Shown here: positions 38,393 to 48,415 of the stretch, in pieces
How positions within the stretch are numbered: position 1 is the first letter of the stretch
Layout of the letters: every line of letters begins with the position of its first letter
Assembly (NCBI RefSeq): GCF_001942305.1
Contig: NZ_MKKE01000007.1
Coordinates: 52,320 to 116,319, forward strand
Reading direction: 5' to 3'
Length of the DNA: 64,000 nucleotides
DNA from: Saccharomonospora sp. CUA-673
GTDB taxonomy: Bacteria; Actinomycetota; Actinomycetes; Mycobacteriales; Pseudonocardiaceae
Program-made: the position numbers and the translations under genes
Notes under the pieces: generated by a model
Database searches by the model: none
The model's input: only the letters and a program-made list of their open reading frames with translations
Told to the model about the DNA's origin: nothing

Positions 38393-40774
38393 ATGGCCGG
38401 ATCTGTGCTGGGAACCGAAGTCCGCCGGGTCGAGGACCCCGAACTGCTCCGCGGCGAAGCCACCTACGTCGACAACCTGCCGATCCCCGACGCGGCGCAC
38501 ATCGCGTTCGTCCGCTCGCCGTTCGCCCACGCCGAGATCACGGGCATCGACACGGCCGAGGCGCTGCAGGCCGACGGGGTGCTCGCCGTCTACACCGCCA
38601 AGGATCTCGACCTCGCCCCGGTGCGTCCGTTCATGGTCGTCAACGCCGCCTGCGAACGGCCCCCGCTGGCGATCGACCGGGTGCGCTTCGTCGGCGACCC
38701 GGTCGCCGTGATCGTCGCCGAGACCCGCGCCGCCGCGGTCGACGCCGTCGAACTCGTCGACGTCGACTACGAACCGCTGCCCGTGGTCGCCGACCCCGAG
38801 GCGGCCCTCGCCGACGATGCACCGCTGCAGTTCCCCGACCTCGGCACCAACATCGCCGCCGGCGAACGCGACGAGGACGGCGCCGAGATCCTCGCCGACG
38901 CCGACGTCGTCGCCCGCGCGCGCATCGAGAACCAACGGGTCGCCGTCGTACCGCTCGAGGGCAACGCCATCGCCGTCGAACCCGGCGGCGGACATCTCGG
39001 CGGCGACTACGACCTGACGATCCACGTGTCGACCCAGATGCCGCACGTGGTGTGGAAGCGTGCCGCCAAACAGCTCGGCCTCGACGCCGACCGGCTCCAC
39101 CTCGTCACCCCGCACGTCGCGGCGCGTTCGGCGGCAAGATCGGCATCATCGCCGAGCACCACGTGGTGATCGGCGTGGTGCAACGACTCGGCCGGGCCGC
39201 CAAGTGGGTGGAGACCCGGTCGGAGAACATGCAGGTGATGCCGCAGAGCCGCGCCCAGGTGCAGTACGCCGAGCTGGGCCTGAAGGCCGACGGCACGATC
39301 ACCGGGCTGCACTGCAACGTGCTCGGCGACTGCGGCGCCTACGCCGGGTTCGGCGGCGGGTTCGCGCTCAGCTCGACGCGGCTGATGGCGCAGGGCGTGT
39401 ACCGGATCCCGCGGATCAGCTTCGGCTCGATCGCCGTGCTGACCAACACGACGCCCACCGGTGCGTTCCGCGGGGCGGGCAGGCCCGAGGCGGCCGCGAT
39501 GCTCGAGCGGATCATCGACGTCGGCGCGGCCGAACTCGGCATGGACCCGGTCGAACTGCGGCGGAAGAATTTCCTGCCGCCCGACGCGTTCCCGTACACG
39601 ACGCTGCTCGGCGCCACCTACGACTCCGGCGACTACGACCTGCCGCTGCGCGAGGCGTTGCGGATCGCCGACTACGACGAGCTGCGCACGGAACAACAGC
39701 GGCGCATCGACGCCGGCCAGACGCGGCTGCTCGGCATCGGCGTCAGCACGTACGTCGAGATCACCGGCGGTGGTGGCGCCGAATTCGGTGCCGTCGAGGT
39801 CGGTGCCGACGGGCGCGCGACGGTCAAGGTCGGCACCTCCGGACACGGCCAGGGCCATGCGACGTCGTTCGCGATGCTCGCCTCCGACGCTTGGGCATCC
39901 CGCTGGACCGGATCGACTTCGTCCAGTCCGACACGGCGCAGGTTCCGCGCGGCGGCGGCACCGGCGGGTCCCGGTCGTTGCAGATCGGCGGCAGCGCGGT
40001 GCGCGAGGCGAGCGAACTGCTGCTCGCCAAGGCCAAGGAGCTGGCGGCGGCCAAGTTCGAGGCCGGCGTCGAGGACATCGAGGTCGACGCGAACGGACAC
40101 GGCGGACTGGGCGTGGCCGGCGTTCCCGGTGCGTCGGTGAGCTGGGCGGAACTGGCCGAGTACGCCACCCAGAACGGAATCCCGCTGGCCGTCGACACGA
40201 ACTTCACCCCGGGCGGTGCGACGTTCCCGTTCGGCGCGCACGTGTCCGTCGTCGAGGTCGACACCGAGACGGGCCGGGTGGAACCGGTGCGGCACATCGC
40301 CGTCGACGACTGCGGCCGGGTGCTCAACCCGCTGCTCGTGCGCGGACAGCAGCACGGTGGCGCGGTGCAGGGCATCTCGCAGGCGTTGTGGGAGCACTTC
40401 ACCTACGACGAGGACGGCAACCCGTCCACCGGAACGCTCGCCGACTACCTCGTCCCGTCGGCCGTGGAGGTGCCGCCGCTCGAGGTGTCGAACACGGAGA
40501 CCGATTCGCCGCTGAATCCGCTGGGTGCCAAGGGCATCGGCGAATCGGCCACGATCGGTTCGACGCCCGCGGTGCAGAACGCGGTCGTCGACGCGGTGAA
40601 GCATCTCGCGTGCGCCACATCGACATGCCGCTCACCCCGCAGCGCGTGTGGAAGGCGATCCGCGCGGCGCAGGGCGGTCGGCCCGACGACCCGTGGACCG
40701 AGCCGCCCGCCGCGTTCTCGACACTGCCGTTGCGCGACGGACCGGACCCGCACGCCGACGAAGCCGTCGCCTGA
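38393..40774 (+). CDS. Molybdenum hydroxylase large subunit, xanthine dehydrogenase/CoxL family (three frameshifts)
   Basis: ~794 residues after restoring three lost bases near 39119 (PHVGGAFGGKIG), 39891 (ASDALGIPLD) and 40608 (KHLGVRHIDMP). From ATG 38393: VLGTEVRRVEDPELLRGEATYVDNLP (Ald_Xan_dh_C hammerhead domain), then the molybdopterin-binding domains with GAFGGKIG, LTNTTPTGAFRGAGRPEAA, GTSGHGQGHATSFA, GGGTGGSRSLQIGG and GAKGIGESATIGSTPAVQNAVVDAV. No FAD or 2Fe-2S subunit genes adjoin, so it is an orphan large subunit here; partners may be elsewhere. The substrate (CO, aldehyde, purine) cannot be assigned; the CoxL loop AYRCSFR is absent (AFRGAGR instead), arguing against form-I CO dehydrogenase. 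Confidence 0.87.
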
Positions 40775-40801
40775 GCGAGCGGCGGTCAGGGGCGGCGCCG
40801 G

Positions 40802-41782
40802 TCAGCCGCCGGCGAGGGCGGTGACGCGGTCGAGGCGGTCGTGCCACCACCGGGTGGTGTCGTCGTCCGCGGCGTGCTCGGTGATCAGGTCGGGTTCCGG
40901 GGCGGTGCGCGGCACGGAGAGTCGTCCGTCCACAGGGGATAGTGGCGTGCTCGTGACGTCGGCGGTCAGCAGGCTCGCCGTGCCGAGGCCGCAGGCGAAC
41001 TCGGCCGTCGGCAGGGCTCCGGCGAGGGCCAGTCCGGCGGCGAGTCCGACGCTGCTGTCCACGGCGGACGACACGACGCACGGCAATCCGCACGCCTCCG
41101 CGACGTCGAGGGCCCTGCGCACCCCGCCGAGCGGCGCGACCTTCAGCACGGCGACGTCGGCGGCGCCGGCGACGGCCACGCGGAGCGGGTCCTCGGCCCT
41201 GCGGATCGACTCGTCAGCGGCGATCCGGACGGCGACGCGGCGGCGTACGGCCGCGAGCTCGTCGACGGTCGGGCACGGCTGTTCGGCGTACTCCAGTCCC
41301 TGCGCGGCGCGGTCGAGCTCGCGCAGCGCCGCGACGGCGTCGTCGACGTCCCAGGCCGCGTTCGCGTCGACGCGGATCGCGCCGTGTGGTCCGAGTGCGT
41401 CGCGTACGGCCTCGACGCGCCGGCAGTCGTCGGCGAGCGACGACCGCGGGTCGGCGACCTTCACCTTCGCGGTGCGACAGCCCGATGCCGCGACCATCGC
41501 GTGCGCCCGCTCCGGTGTCACGACGGGCACGGTCGTGTTGACCTCGACGGTGTCGCGCAGCGGCTCGGGCCAGCCGTCGTCGCTCGCCTCGCGCGCGGCC
41601 GCGAGCCAGGGCGCGGCTTCGGCGTCGGTGTAGTCGCGGAACGGGTTGAACTCACCCCATCCCGCAGGTCCGCGCAGCAGCACGCCCTCCCGCACGGTGA
41701 TCCCCCGGAAGCGGTTGTGCAGCGGCAACGCGAACACGGCCGGCCGGCGGCGCACGGGAACGGTGGACGTCACGTCGCTCAT
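40802..41782 (-). CDS. menC: o-Succinylbenzoate synthase MenC
   Basis: An enolase-superfamily enzyme of menaquinone synthesis that dehydrates SHCHC to o-succinylbenzoate. 326 residues from ATG 41782; the upstream extension has no support. Catalytic residues are in place: Lys in TAKVKVADPRSS, the metal ligands Asp (IRVDANAAW), Glu (YAEQPC) and Asp (IAADESIR), and Lys in VLKVAPLGGVRRAL. The N-terminal capping domain begins with RRPAVFALPLHNRFRGITVREGVLL and GPAGWGEFNPF. It is divergent from the PfpI gene. No other men genes are in the window. Confidence 0.9.
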   Translation of the reverse strand: MSDVTSTVPVRRRPAVFALPLHNRFRGITVREGVLLRGPAGWGEFNPFRDYTDAEAAPWLAAAREASDDGWPEPLRDTVEVNTTVPVVTPERAHAMVAASGCRTAKVKVADPRSSLADDCRRVEAVRDALGPHGAIRVDANAAWDVDDAVAALRELDRAAQGLEYAEQPCPTVDELAAVRRRVAVRIAADESIRRAEDPLRVAVAGAADVAVLKVAPLGGVRRALDVAEACGLPCVVSSAVDSSVGLAAGLALAGALPTAEFACGLGTASLLTADVTSTPLSPVDGRLSVPRTAPEPDLITEHAADDDTTRWWHDRLDRVTALAGG

Positions 41783-41858
41783 TGTCGCCGCTGCGGCTCG
41801 GCGTTTCGGCACCGGCCGGGCCCGGGTATGCGCGGGACGACGCGATAGGAGAGGAGTG

Positions 41859-42437
41859 ATGACCGTGACCGACAGCCTCAGCGGCCGTCGAGTGGCCTTC
41901 CTGGTGGCACCGGAGGGAACCGAGCAGGTCGAGCTGACACAGCCGTGGAAGGCGGTGCAGGACGTCGAGGGTCTGCCCGAGCTCGTCTCCTTCGGGCCCG
42001 GCGACATCCAGGCCTTCAACCACCTGGACAAGGCCGACGTCTTCGCCGTCGACAAACCGGTGTCCGAGGCGTCCGTGGACGACTACGTCGGCCTCGTGCT
42101 GCCCGGCGGAGTGGCGAATCCGGACCTGCTGCGGACCGACCGGCGTTCGGTGGAGTTCGTGGCCGAGTTCTTCCGCGCGGGCAAACCCGTCGCGGCGATC
42201 TGTCACGCCCCGTGGATGCTGATCGAGGCCGATGTCGTCCGCGGCAAGCGGCTGACCTCGTACCCCAGCTTGCAGACCGATCTGCGCAACGCGGGCGCCG
42301 AGTGGGTGGACTCCGAGGTCGTCGTCGACGGCACCCTGGTGACGAGCCGAAATCCCGACGACCTGCCCGCCTTCTGCCGGGCGATGATCGAGGCGATGTC
42401 CCAACGGGCCGAGGAGGCCAGGGCCGCCCGCGCCTGA
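41859..42437 (+). CDS. DJ-1/PfpI family protein
   Basis: 192 residues from ATG 41859 with AGGAGAGGAG upstream. A class I glutamine-amidotransferase-like fold: VAFLVAPEGTEQVELTQPWKAV (the conserved Glu on the first helix), VLPGGVANPDLLR and the nucleophile elbow AICHAPWMLIEADVVRGKRLTSY with Cys. This is the PfpI subgroup, associated with stress protection, deglycase or protease-like activity. The true reaction is unsettled even for characterised members. It is divergent from menC and convergent with the DUF4253 gene. Confidence 0.92.
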   Translation: MTVTDSLSGRRVAFLVAPEGTEQVELTQPWKAVQDVEGLPELVSFGPGDIQAFNHLDKADVFAVDKPVSEASVDDYVGLVLPGGVANPDLLRTDRRSVEFVAEFFRAGKPVAAICHAPWMLIEADVVRGKRLTSYPSLQTDLRNAGAEWVDSEVVVDGTLVTSRNPDDLPAFCRAMIEAMSQRAEEARAARA

Positions 42438-42478
42438 CCGGGCGCCGGCCGTCGGCACCGCCGTCGTCAGCGCCGACG

Positions 42479-43240
42479 TCACTGCCATCGGAACGTCCAC
42501 ATCCGCGCACCGACGAGGTCGGCGCCGACGTCGGCCAGCGTTCCCGCCTGCGTGGTGAAGTCCTCGAGGCAGAACGCCCGGTGCTCGGCGGCCAGGAGCT
42601 CGGCGCGCCTGCGGGACTTGGGCGGGGCGGCGACGGACAGGCTCAGCGCGTCGAAGCCGAGGCTGAGCAGCACCGCGCCGAAGCGGTCCTCCCAGCTGCG
42701 CAGCACCGCCGACACGAGTTCGGCGCGACCGGACATGGGCAGCATGCCCTGCCAGCCGAGCGCCGCCGGCACGTCGGCGGGGCGGTCGACCTCGACGATG
42801 CCCAGGCGATTGCGCCCGTTCGCGACGAGCTGGGAACCCGTGTTGCCCGCCTCGGCGAGCGGGTCCGACTTCACCGGCGACTTGCGGGCCAGGCCAGGGA
42901 ACTCGGCGCCGAACGGGGTCAGACAGGTGCCGTCGCAGCACGGGCCGAGCCACCAGGACTCGAGCACGTCGGCCGCGTCGTAGGCAGCGACGTCGCCGAC
43001 GGTGGGGCGGTCCCACGGGCGGTCGTCGATCCAGTCCTGTCCCGCGGCGGTAAACCGCGGGTCGTGCGGGATGAGGATCGGCCACCGTCCGGTGCGGGGG
43101 AAGGCCGCGACGCAGGCCAGGTACAGGGACGGGTCGGTCAGGGGACCGTTCGACACCCACATCCCGTGGTGCATGCGGCCGGGCGGGAGGGTGAGCGAGG
43201 TCGACGTGGACGGCTGGGGTGCAGTGGTCGGTGTGTTCAT
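42479..43240 (-). CDS. DUF4253 family protein
   Basis: 253 residues from ATG 43240 (MNTPTTAPQPSTS). A proline/threonine-rich start is followed by GPLTDPSLYLACVAAFPRTGRWPILIPHD, a cysteine pair in WWLGPCCDGTCLTPFG, and a C-terminal domain GIVEVDRPADVPAALGWQGMLP...RWEDRFGAVLLSLGFDALSLSVAAPP...LEDFTTQAGTLADVGADLVGARMWTFRW. The closing pattern (aeLvgArxWtFwW) is the DUF4253 hallmark. Function unknown; members occur near polymorphic toxin immunity genes, but no toxin is visible here. Confidence 0.78.
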   Translation of the reverse strand: MNTPTTAPQPSTSTSLTLPPGRMHHGMWVSNGPLTDPSLYLACVAAFPRTGRWPILIPHDPRFTAAGQDWIDDRPWDRPTVGDVAAYDAADVLESWWLGPCCDGTCLTPFGAEFPGLARKSPVKSDPLAEAGNTGSQLVANGRNRLGIVEVDRPADVPAALGWQGMLPMSGRAELVSAVLRSWEDRFGAVLLSLGFDALSLSVAAPPKSRRRAELLAAEHRAFCLEDFTTQAGTLADVGADLVGARMWTFRWQ

Positions 43241-43304
43241 GGGTCGAACGCTAGTTCGACCCTCCGACAGTTTCCCGGCCCTCGACAGGCGGCCGTCCAC
43301 AACG

Positions 43305-44981
43305 TCACTCGAACGGGTGGTCGAGCGGGCGAGCTTCAGAGGGGGCGGAGGAGGTCGTCGCGTCGATGATGCGGTAGGCGTAGCCCTGTTCGGCGAGGAA
43401 GCGCTGGCGGTGGGCGGCGTAGTCGGTGTCGACGGTGTCGCGGGAGACCACCGAGTAGAAGTGGGCCTGGCGGCCGTCCTCCTTCGGACGCAGGAGGCGG
43501 CCGAGGCGCTGGGCCTCCTCCTGGCGGGAGCCGAACGTACCCGACACCTGGATCGCCACGGACGCCTCGGGCAGGTCGATCGAGAAGTTCGCGACCTTCG
43601 ACACGACCAGTTTGTCGATCTCCCCGCGGCGGAACCGGTCGAACAGCGCCTCCCGTTCGCGGTTCTTCGTCGAACCCTGGATGACGGGCGCGTCGAGTGC
43701 CTCGCCGAGCTCCTCGAGCTGGTCGAGATAGGCGCCGATGACGAGCGTCGGCTGGCCTTCGTGCTGCTTGACGATGTTGTTGATCACCGCGGTCTTCGTG
43801 TGCGCGGTCGCGGCGAGCCGGTAGCGCTCCTCGGCGTCGGCCGTGGCGTAGGCGAGCCGTTCGCCCTCGGTGAGGGTCACGCGCACCTCGATGCAGTCGG
43901 CGGGCGCGATCCAGCCCTGGGCCTCGATGTCGCGCCACGGCACGTCGAACCGCTTCGGCCCGATCAGGGAGAACACGTCGCCCTCGCGGCCGTCCTCGCG
44001 CACGAGCGTCGCCGTGAGCCCGAGCCGGCGCCGCGACTGCAGGTCGGCGGTCATCCGGAACACGGGCGCGGGCAGCAGGTGCACCTCGTCGTAGATCACC
44101 AGGCCCCAGTCGCGCGAGTCGAACAGGTCGAGGTGCTTGTACTCGCCCTTCGACTTGCGTGTCACCACCTGGTACGTGGCGATCGTGACCGGCCGGATCT
44201 CCTTCTTCTCGCCGGAGTACTCGCCGATCTCGTCCTCGGTCAGCGACGTGCGCGCGACGAGCTCGCGCTTCCACTGCCGGCCCGCGACGGTGTTGGTGAC
44301 CAGGATCAGCGTCGTGGCCTGGGCCTGCGCCATCGCCGCGGCGCCCACGAGCGTCTTGCCCGCGCCGCACGGCAGGACGACCACACCGGAGCCGCCCGCC
44401 CAGAACGACTCGGACGCCTGCCGTTGGTACTCGCGCAGCGACCAGTCCTGCTCGTCGAGGGCCATCGGGTGCGCCTCGCCGTCGACGTAACCCGCGAGGT
44501 CCTCGGCCGGCCAGCCGACCTTCAGCAGCGCCTGCTTGAGCCGACCCCGTTCGGACGGGTGCACCGCGACGGTGTCCTCGTCGACGGTCGCGCCGAGCAT
44601 CGGCTTGATCTTCTTGTTGCGCTGCACCTCGGCCAGCACCGCCCGGTCGGTGGTCGTCATGACCAGGCCGTGGGCGGGATGGTTGTGGATCTGCAGCCGG
44701 CCGAAACGGCCCATCGTGTCGACGATGTCGATCAGCAGCGGCTGTGGGACCGGGAACCGGGAGTACGTCGTGAGCGCGTCCACGACCTGTTCGGCGTCGT
44801 GTCCGGCCGCGCGTGCGTTCCACAGCGCGAGCGGCGTGACCCGGTAGGTGTGCACGTGCTCGGGGGCGCGTTCCAGCTCGGCGAACGGTGCGATCGCGAT
44901 CCGGGCGTCGTCGGCTCGGTCGTGGTCGACCTCGAGCAGGACGGTCTTGTCGGACTGGACGATCAGGGGGCCATCACTCAC
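43305..44981 (-). CDS. DNA repair helicase XPB homologue
   Basis: 558 residues from GTG 44981; AAGGAGGGC just upstream decides this start over an in-frame extension to 45074. A superfamily-2 helicase like mycobacterial XPB. The N-terminal damage-recognition region is followed by Q/Walker A VVVLPCGAGKTLVGAAAM, DEVH box VIYDEVHLLP, LGLTATLVRED (motif III), RED motif within LVREDGREGDV, and the second RecA domain with VIQGSTKNREREALFDRFRRGEID and QRLGRLLRPKEDGRQAHFY (motif VI). It unwinds DNA 3'-5' in nucleotide excision repair. It stands alone, divergent from the histidine kinase. Confidence 0.95.
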   Translation of the reverse strand: MSDGPLIVQSDKTVLLEVDHDRADDARIAIAPFAELERAPEHVHTYRVTPLALWNARAAGHDAEQVVDALTTYSRFPVPQPLLIDIVDTMGRFGRLQIHNHPAHGLVMTTTDRAVLAEVQRNKKIKPMLGATVDEDTVAVHPSERGRLKQALLKVGWPAEDLAGYVDGEAHPMALDEQDWSLREYQRQASESFWAGGSGVVVLPCGAGKTLVGAAAMAQAQATTLILVTNTVAGRQWKRELVARTSLTEDEIGEYSGEKKEIRPVTIATYQVVTRKSKGEYKHLDLFDSRDWGLVIYDEVHLLPAPVFRMTADLQSRRRLGLTATLVREDGREGDVFSLIGPKRFDVPWRDIEAQGWIAPADCIEVRVTLTEGERLAYATADAEERYRLAATAHTKTAVINNIVKQHEGQPTLVIGAYLDQLEELGEALDAPVIQGSTKNREREALFDRFRRGEIDKLVVSKVANFSIDLPEASVAIQVSGTFGSRQEEAQRLGRLLRPKEDGRQAHFYSVVSRDTVDTDYAAHRQRFLAEQGYAYRIIDATTSSAPSEARPLDHPFE

Positions 44982-45171
44982 GCCCTCCTTTATACGTTCC
45001 CCCTCCGACAGGTTGCGCCGTCCGGTGAGAGGGTGGCGGACATACTGGAGCTTGACCGGCCGGCGCAATACCATCGCCCGGCGTAATGTGCGCCACCGGA
45101 CGGTGTGGATCTTGGTCCCCCGGTCGTGGCTACCATCCGAGTGTCTTTCGCGTTGACATGAAGGAAGTCAG

Positions 45172-48100
45172 TTGCCCCGTCGCAGCCAGGCCCCCCGGGA
45201 TGAGGCGGCGGACATCGAGCGGTCCGGCGGACGCTGGCGACTGCGCAACTGGCGGCTGAGGACCCGGCTGCTGGTCGCCCTGCTGGTGCCCGTGGTCGCG
45301 ATGCTCGCGTTCGCCGGCTTCCGCGTCGAGGCCAACCTCTCGAGCGCCCGCGAGTACGCCAGGGCCGCCGAGCGCGTCCAGGTCGACGACCGGGTGGCCG
45401 CCACGGTGCACGAGCTGCAGCGTGAACGCGACCTCACGGTGCGGTACGTCGCGGGCGGCAGGCAGGGGCCCGCCGAGGACGTCATGGGCCAACGCCAGGC
45501 CGTCGACGACGCGCGCGGCGCCTTCAACAGGGCGTTCACCGCCGCGCGCTCCGAGCTGTCGCCGGAGGCGGTCGCGTCGTTCCGGCAGTGGGACCAGCGG
45601 TTCGGCGACCTCACCGACGCCCGGTACGCCGGGGAGCACACACAGCAGCCGACGGGGCAGATCCTCGCGGCGTACGACGAGCTGATCGCGGGCCTGCTGG
45701 ACATCGGCGACCAGGCGGCCGTCGACACCGCCGACCGCGAACTCGCGCGCACGTACCTGGCCGCCGGTGCGGTCGCGCGCGTGAAGGACGCCCTGTCGAT
45801 CCGCAGGGCCCTCGTTGCCGAGGCGCTCGCCGCGCCGGGGCCGAACGAGGAGCGCACGCGGGCGATCGCCGGGGTCGACGTGCAGGTCGACGACTCGCGC
45901 CGCGAGTACGCCAAGTTCGCCACCGAGGGGCAGCGGCGGCTGCTCGAGGACACCCTCGCCCCGCGGGTCGAGGAGACGAACCCGACGGCGAGCGCCGTGC
46001 TCGACGGCAACCAGGGCGCCGATCCGCAGGCGTGGGACGAGCAGGCGACCGGCGCCGTCGACGCCGCGAAGGACGTCGAGGACTCCCTCCGCGGCGAGAT
46101 CGGCGAGCGGTCGGAGGAGCTGGCCTCCTCGACGCGCACGCACGCCCTCATCGACGGCGCCGTGATCCTCGGCGTGCTGCTGCTCGCCGGACTGTTGGCC
46201 GCGGCCATCGCGCGTTCGCTCGTGCGGCCGTTGCGGACCCTGCGCACCAGCGCTCTCGACGTCGCCCACTACCGGCTGCCCGAGGCGGTCAAGGGCATCC
46301 TGGCCGACCCGGATCCGAAGCCGGAGGACACGCACCGCCGTTCGATCGAGCCCGTGCCGGTGTACAGCAGGGAGGAGCTCGGCCAGGTCGCGCGCGCCTT
46401 CGACGCCGTGCACGGCCAGGCGGTGCGGCTGGCAGGCGAACAGGCCATGCTGCGGGAGAACGTCAACTCGATGTTCGTGAACCTGTCGCGGCGCAGCCAG
46501 GACCTCGTCGAGCGCCAGCTCACCGTGCTCGACCGGATGGAGGAGCACGAACAGGACCCCGACGTGCTGGGCGGGCTGTTCGAACTCGACCACCTGGCCA
46601 CCCGCATGCGGCGCAACAGCGAGAACCTGCTCGTGCTCGCCGGGCAGGACGTCGGACGTCCGCTGCCGGGCGCCGTGGCCGCCGAGGAGATCGTCGGAGC
46701 GGCCCTGTCGGAGGTCGAGCACTACCAGCGCATCAACGTCGCCGCGACGCCGCAGATCGGGGTGCGCGGCGACATCGTCGGCGACCTCGTGCACGTGATC
46801 TCGGAGCTGTTCGAGAACGCCACCGACTACTCGCCCGCGGACGCCCCCGTGTCGGTCGTCAGCGCCGTCACCCAGGACGGCGAGTGGCGCATCGACATCA
46901 CCGACCGCGGCGCCGGCATGCCCGAGACCGAGATCCGCAGGGCCAACGCGCGCCTGGCCGAGGTGCCCGACGTCGACGTCGAGGTCTCGCGCCGGATGGG
47001 CCTGTACGTGGTCGCGCGGCTGGCCCGCCAGCACGACATCCGGGTGTGGCTGTCGTCGGCCGAACTGGTGGGGCTGACCGCGACCGTCGTCGTGCCCGCC
47101 GCGTTGATCGCCCGCGCCGACGAGCTGTCGAGCGAGTCGCCGGTGGCGCTCGAGGACGCCGGTGACCAGCGGCAACAGGCGCAGCCGGTGGTGTTCGGCC
47201 CGGCGGAGGTCGCCCGCGCGCGGACCGCGCTGCCGTCGGAACCCGAGCAGTCCGAACCCCTCGCCCCCGCCGACGAGCCCGAACCGTCGGAGCCGTTGCC
47301 CGGGCCCGTCCGGGCGCAGCCGGCACCCGCACCCGCACCGGAGCCCGAACCGGAACCGGCGCCGATTCGCGCGGAGCCGGAATCCGAGCCGGAACCCGAG
47401 CACGAGCACGAGCACGAACCGATGTTGTCCGAGGTCGAGGAGACACCCATGGGGCCGCCGGTCCGCACCGAATCGGACGAGCGGGCGACCGAGGAGATCC
47501 CGCTGCCGACGCGGCGTCCGCCGCGGTTGCGCCCCGCCCTGCCGCAACAGGACGAGCCGCGGACCGAGGAACTGCCGCGCATCGTCGGCGCCCAGCACGA
47601 GCTGCCTCCCGAACCGGAGCCCGCGGACCCCGAACCGGAGCCCGAACCGGAACCCGTGGTCGACGACGCCGCACCGGCCGAGCAGCGGCCGTCCGGCGGC
47701 GTGCGACTCGACCTCGAACCCGTGCGCCCGCGCCCGACCCGCGAGCCGGAACCGGACCCGGCCGAGCAGACCGACGTCTCCGGGTGGGGGCCGGGCCCCA
47801 CCTGGCCGATGCGCGACGACGACGAACGTTCCCGCTCGGCGGCGCCGCCACCGCCGGCGACACCGTCGGCCCCGCCACCGCCGGCAGCGACACCGCCCCA
47901 GGCTCCGCCGCCCGCCACTCGACCGCAGCAGCCCGTCGCCCAGGCACACCAGCAGCGGCCGGAGCCCGGACACGAACCCGACCACGGCGTGGACCGGGAC
48001 GGCGAGGTCGACGCGGAGGCGCCGACGCGCCGCACCGAGGCGTACGAGGAACTCGTCAGCCGCTGGTTCGACCCCGACACGAACGGACGCGGCGACCCCG

Positions 48101-48375
48101 GTGGACGCAACGATTCGAGCGGACGCACCGATATGGGCGCATGGAACGGCACGCCCCAGCCCGCACCCGCGAACGGCGCCGCACCCCCGAACAGCGCGTC
48201 CGCGAACACCCCGCCCCCGAACAGCGCCGCACCGGCGGACAGCGCCCCGGACGGGGCGGGGCGCGGCGGTCCGAACGGGGACCCGACGTCGATCGACCGC
48301 TCACCGGAGGCCATCCGCCGGCGGATGGCGGGCCTGCAGCAGGGAACGCACGAGGGCAGGCACGCCCGCCGGTGA
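45172..48375 (+). CDS. Nitrate/nitrite-sensor (NIT) domain histidine kinase 1
   Basis: 1067 residues from TTG 45172 (GGAAG eight bases upstream). Membrane helix 1 at ~32-50 (LLVALLVPVVAMLAFAGF), an extracellular NIT domain (~55-325, with VHELQRERDLTVRYVAGG), helix 2 at ~325-347 (IDGAVILGVLLLAGLLAAAIA), HAMP-like linker, a dimerisation helix pair (NLSRRSQDLVERQLTVLDRMEEHEQDPDVLGGLFELDHLATRMRRNSENLL) and HATPase (VISELFENATDYSPADAPV; DITDRGAGMPE; GLYVVARLA). The last ~400 residues are Pro/Glu-rich and disordered but contain YEELVSRWF and end in RRRMAGLQQG-THEGRHARR. No roadblock, DUF742 or GTPase genes follow, unlike its paralogue at 52605. Confidence 0.92.
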   Translation: MPRRSQAPRDEAADIERSGGRWRLRNWRLRTRLLVALLVPVVAMLAFAGFRVEANLSSAREYARAAERVQVDDRVAATVHELQRERDLTVRYVAGGRQGPAEDVMGQRQAVDDARGAFNRAFTAARSELSPEAVASFRQWDQRFGDLTDARYAGEHTQQPTGQILAAYDELIAGLLDIGDQAAVDTADRELARTYLAAGAVARVKDALSIRRALVAEALAAPGPNEERTRAIAGVDVQVDDSRREYAKFATEGQRRLLEDTLAPRVEETNPTASAVLDGNQGADPQAWDEQATGAVDAAKDVEDSLRGEIGERSEELASSTRTHALIDGAVILGVLLLAGLLAAAIARSLVRPLRTLRTSALDVAHYRLPEAVKGILADPDPKPEDTHRRSIEPVPVYSREELGQVARAFDAVHGQAVRLAGEQAMLRENVNSMFVNLSRRSQDLVERQLTVLDRMEEHEQDPDVLGGLFELDHLATRMRRNSENLLVLAGQDVGRPLPGAVAAEEIVGAALSEVEHYQRINVAATPQIGVRGDIVGDLVHVISELFENATDYSPADAPVSVVSAVTQDGEWRIDITDRGAGMPETEIRRANARLAEVPDVDVEVSRRMGLYVVARLARQHDIRVWLSSAELVGLTATVVVPAALIARADELSSESPVALEDAGDQRQQAQPVVFGPAEVARARTALPSEPEQSEPLAPADEPEPSEPLPGPVRAQPAPAPAPEPEPEPAPIRAEPESEPEPEHEHEHEPMLSEVEETPMGPPVRTESDERATEEIPLPTRRPPRLRPALPQQDEPRTEELPRIVGAQHELPPEPEPADPEPEPEPEPVVDDAAPAEQRPSGGVRLDLEPVRPRPTREPEPDPAEQTDVSGWGPGPTWPMRDDDERSRSAAPPPPATPSAPPPPAATPPQAPPPATRPQQPVAQAHQQRPEPGHEPDHGVDRDGEVDAEAPTRRTEAYEELVSRWFDPDTNGRGDPGGRNDSSGRTDMGAWNGTPQPAPANGAAPPNSASANTPPPNSAAPADSAPDGAGRGGPNGDPTSIDRSPEAIRRRMAGLQQGTHEGRHARR

Positions 48376-48415
48376 CGTGAGCACCCGCCGGCAGGGACCA
48401 CCCGCCCGCCGGCGA

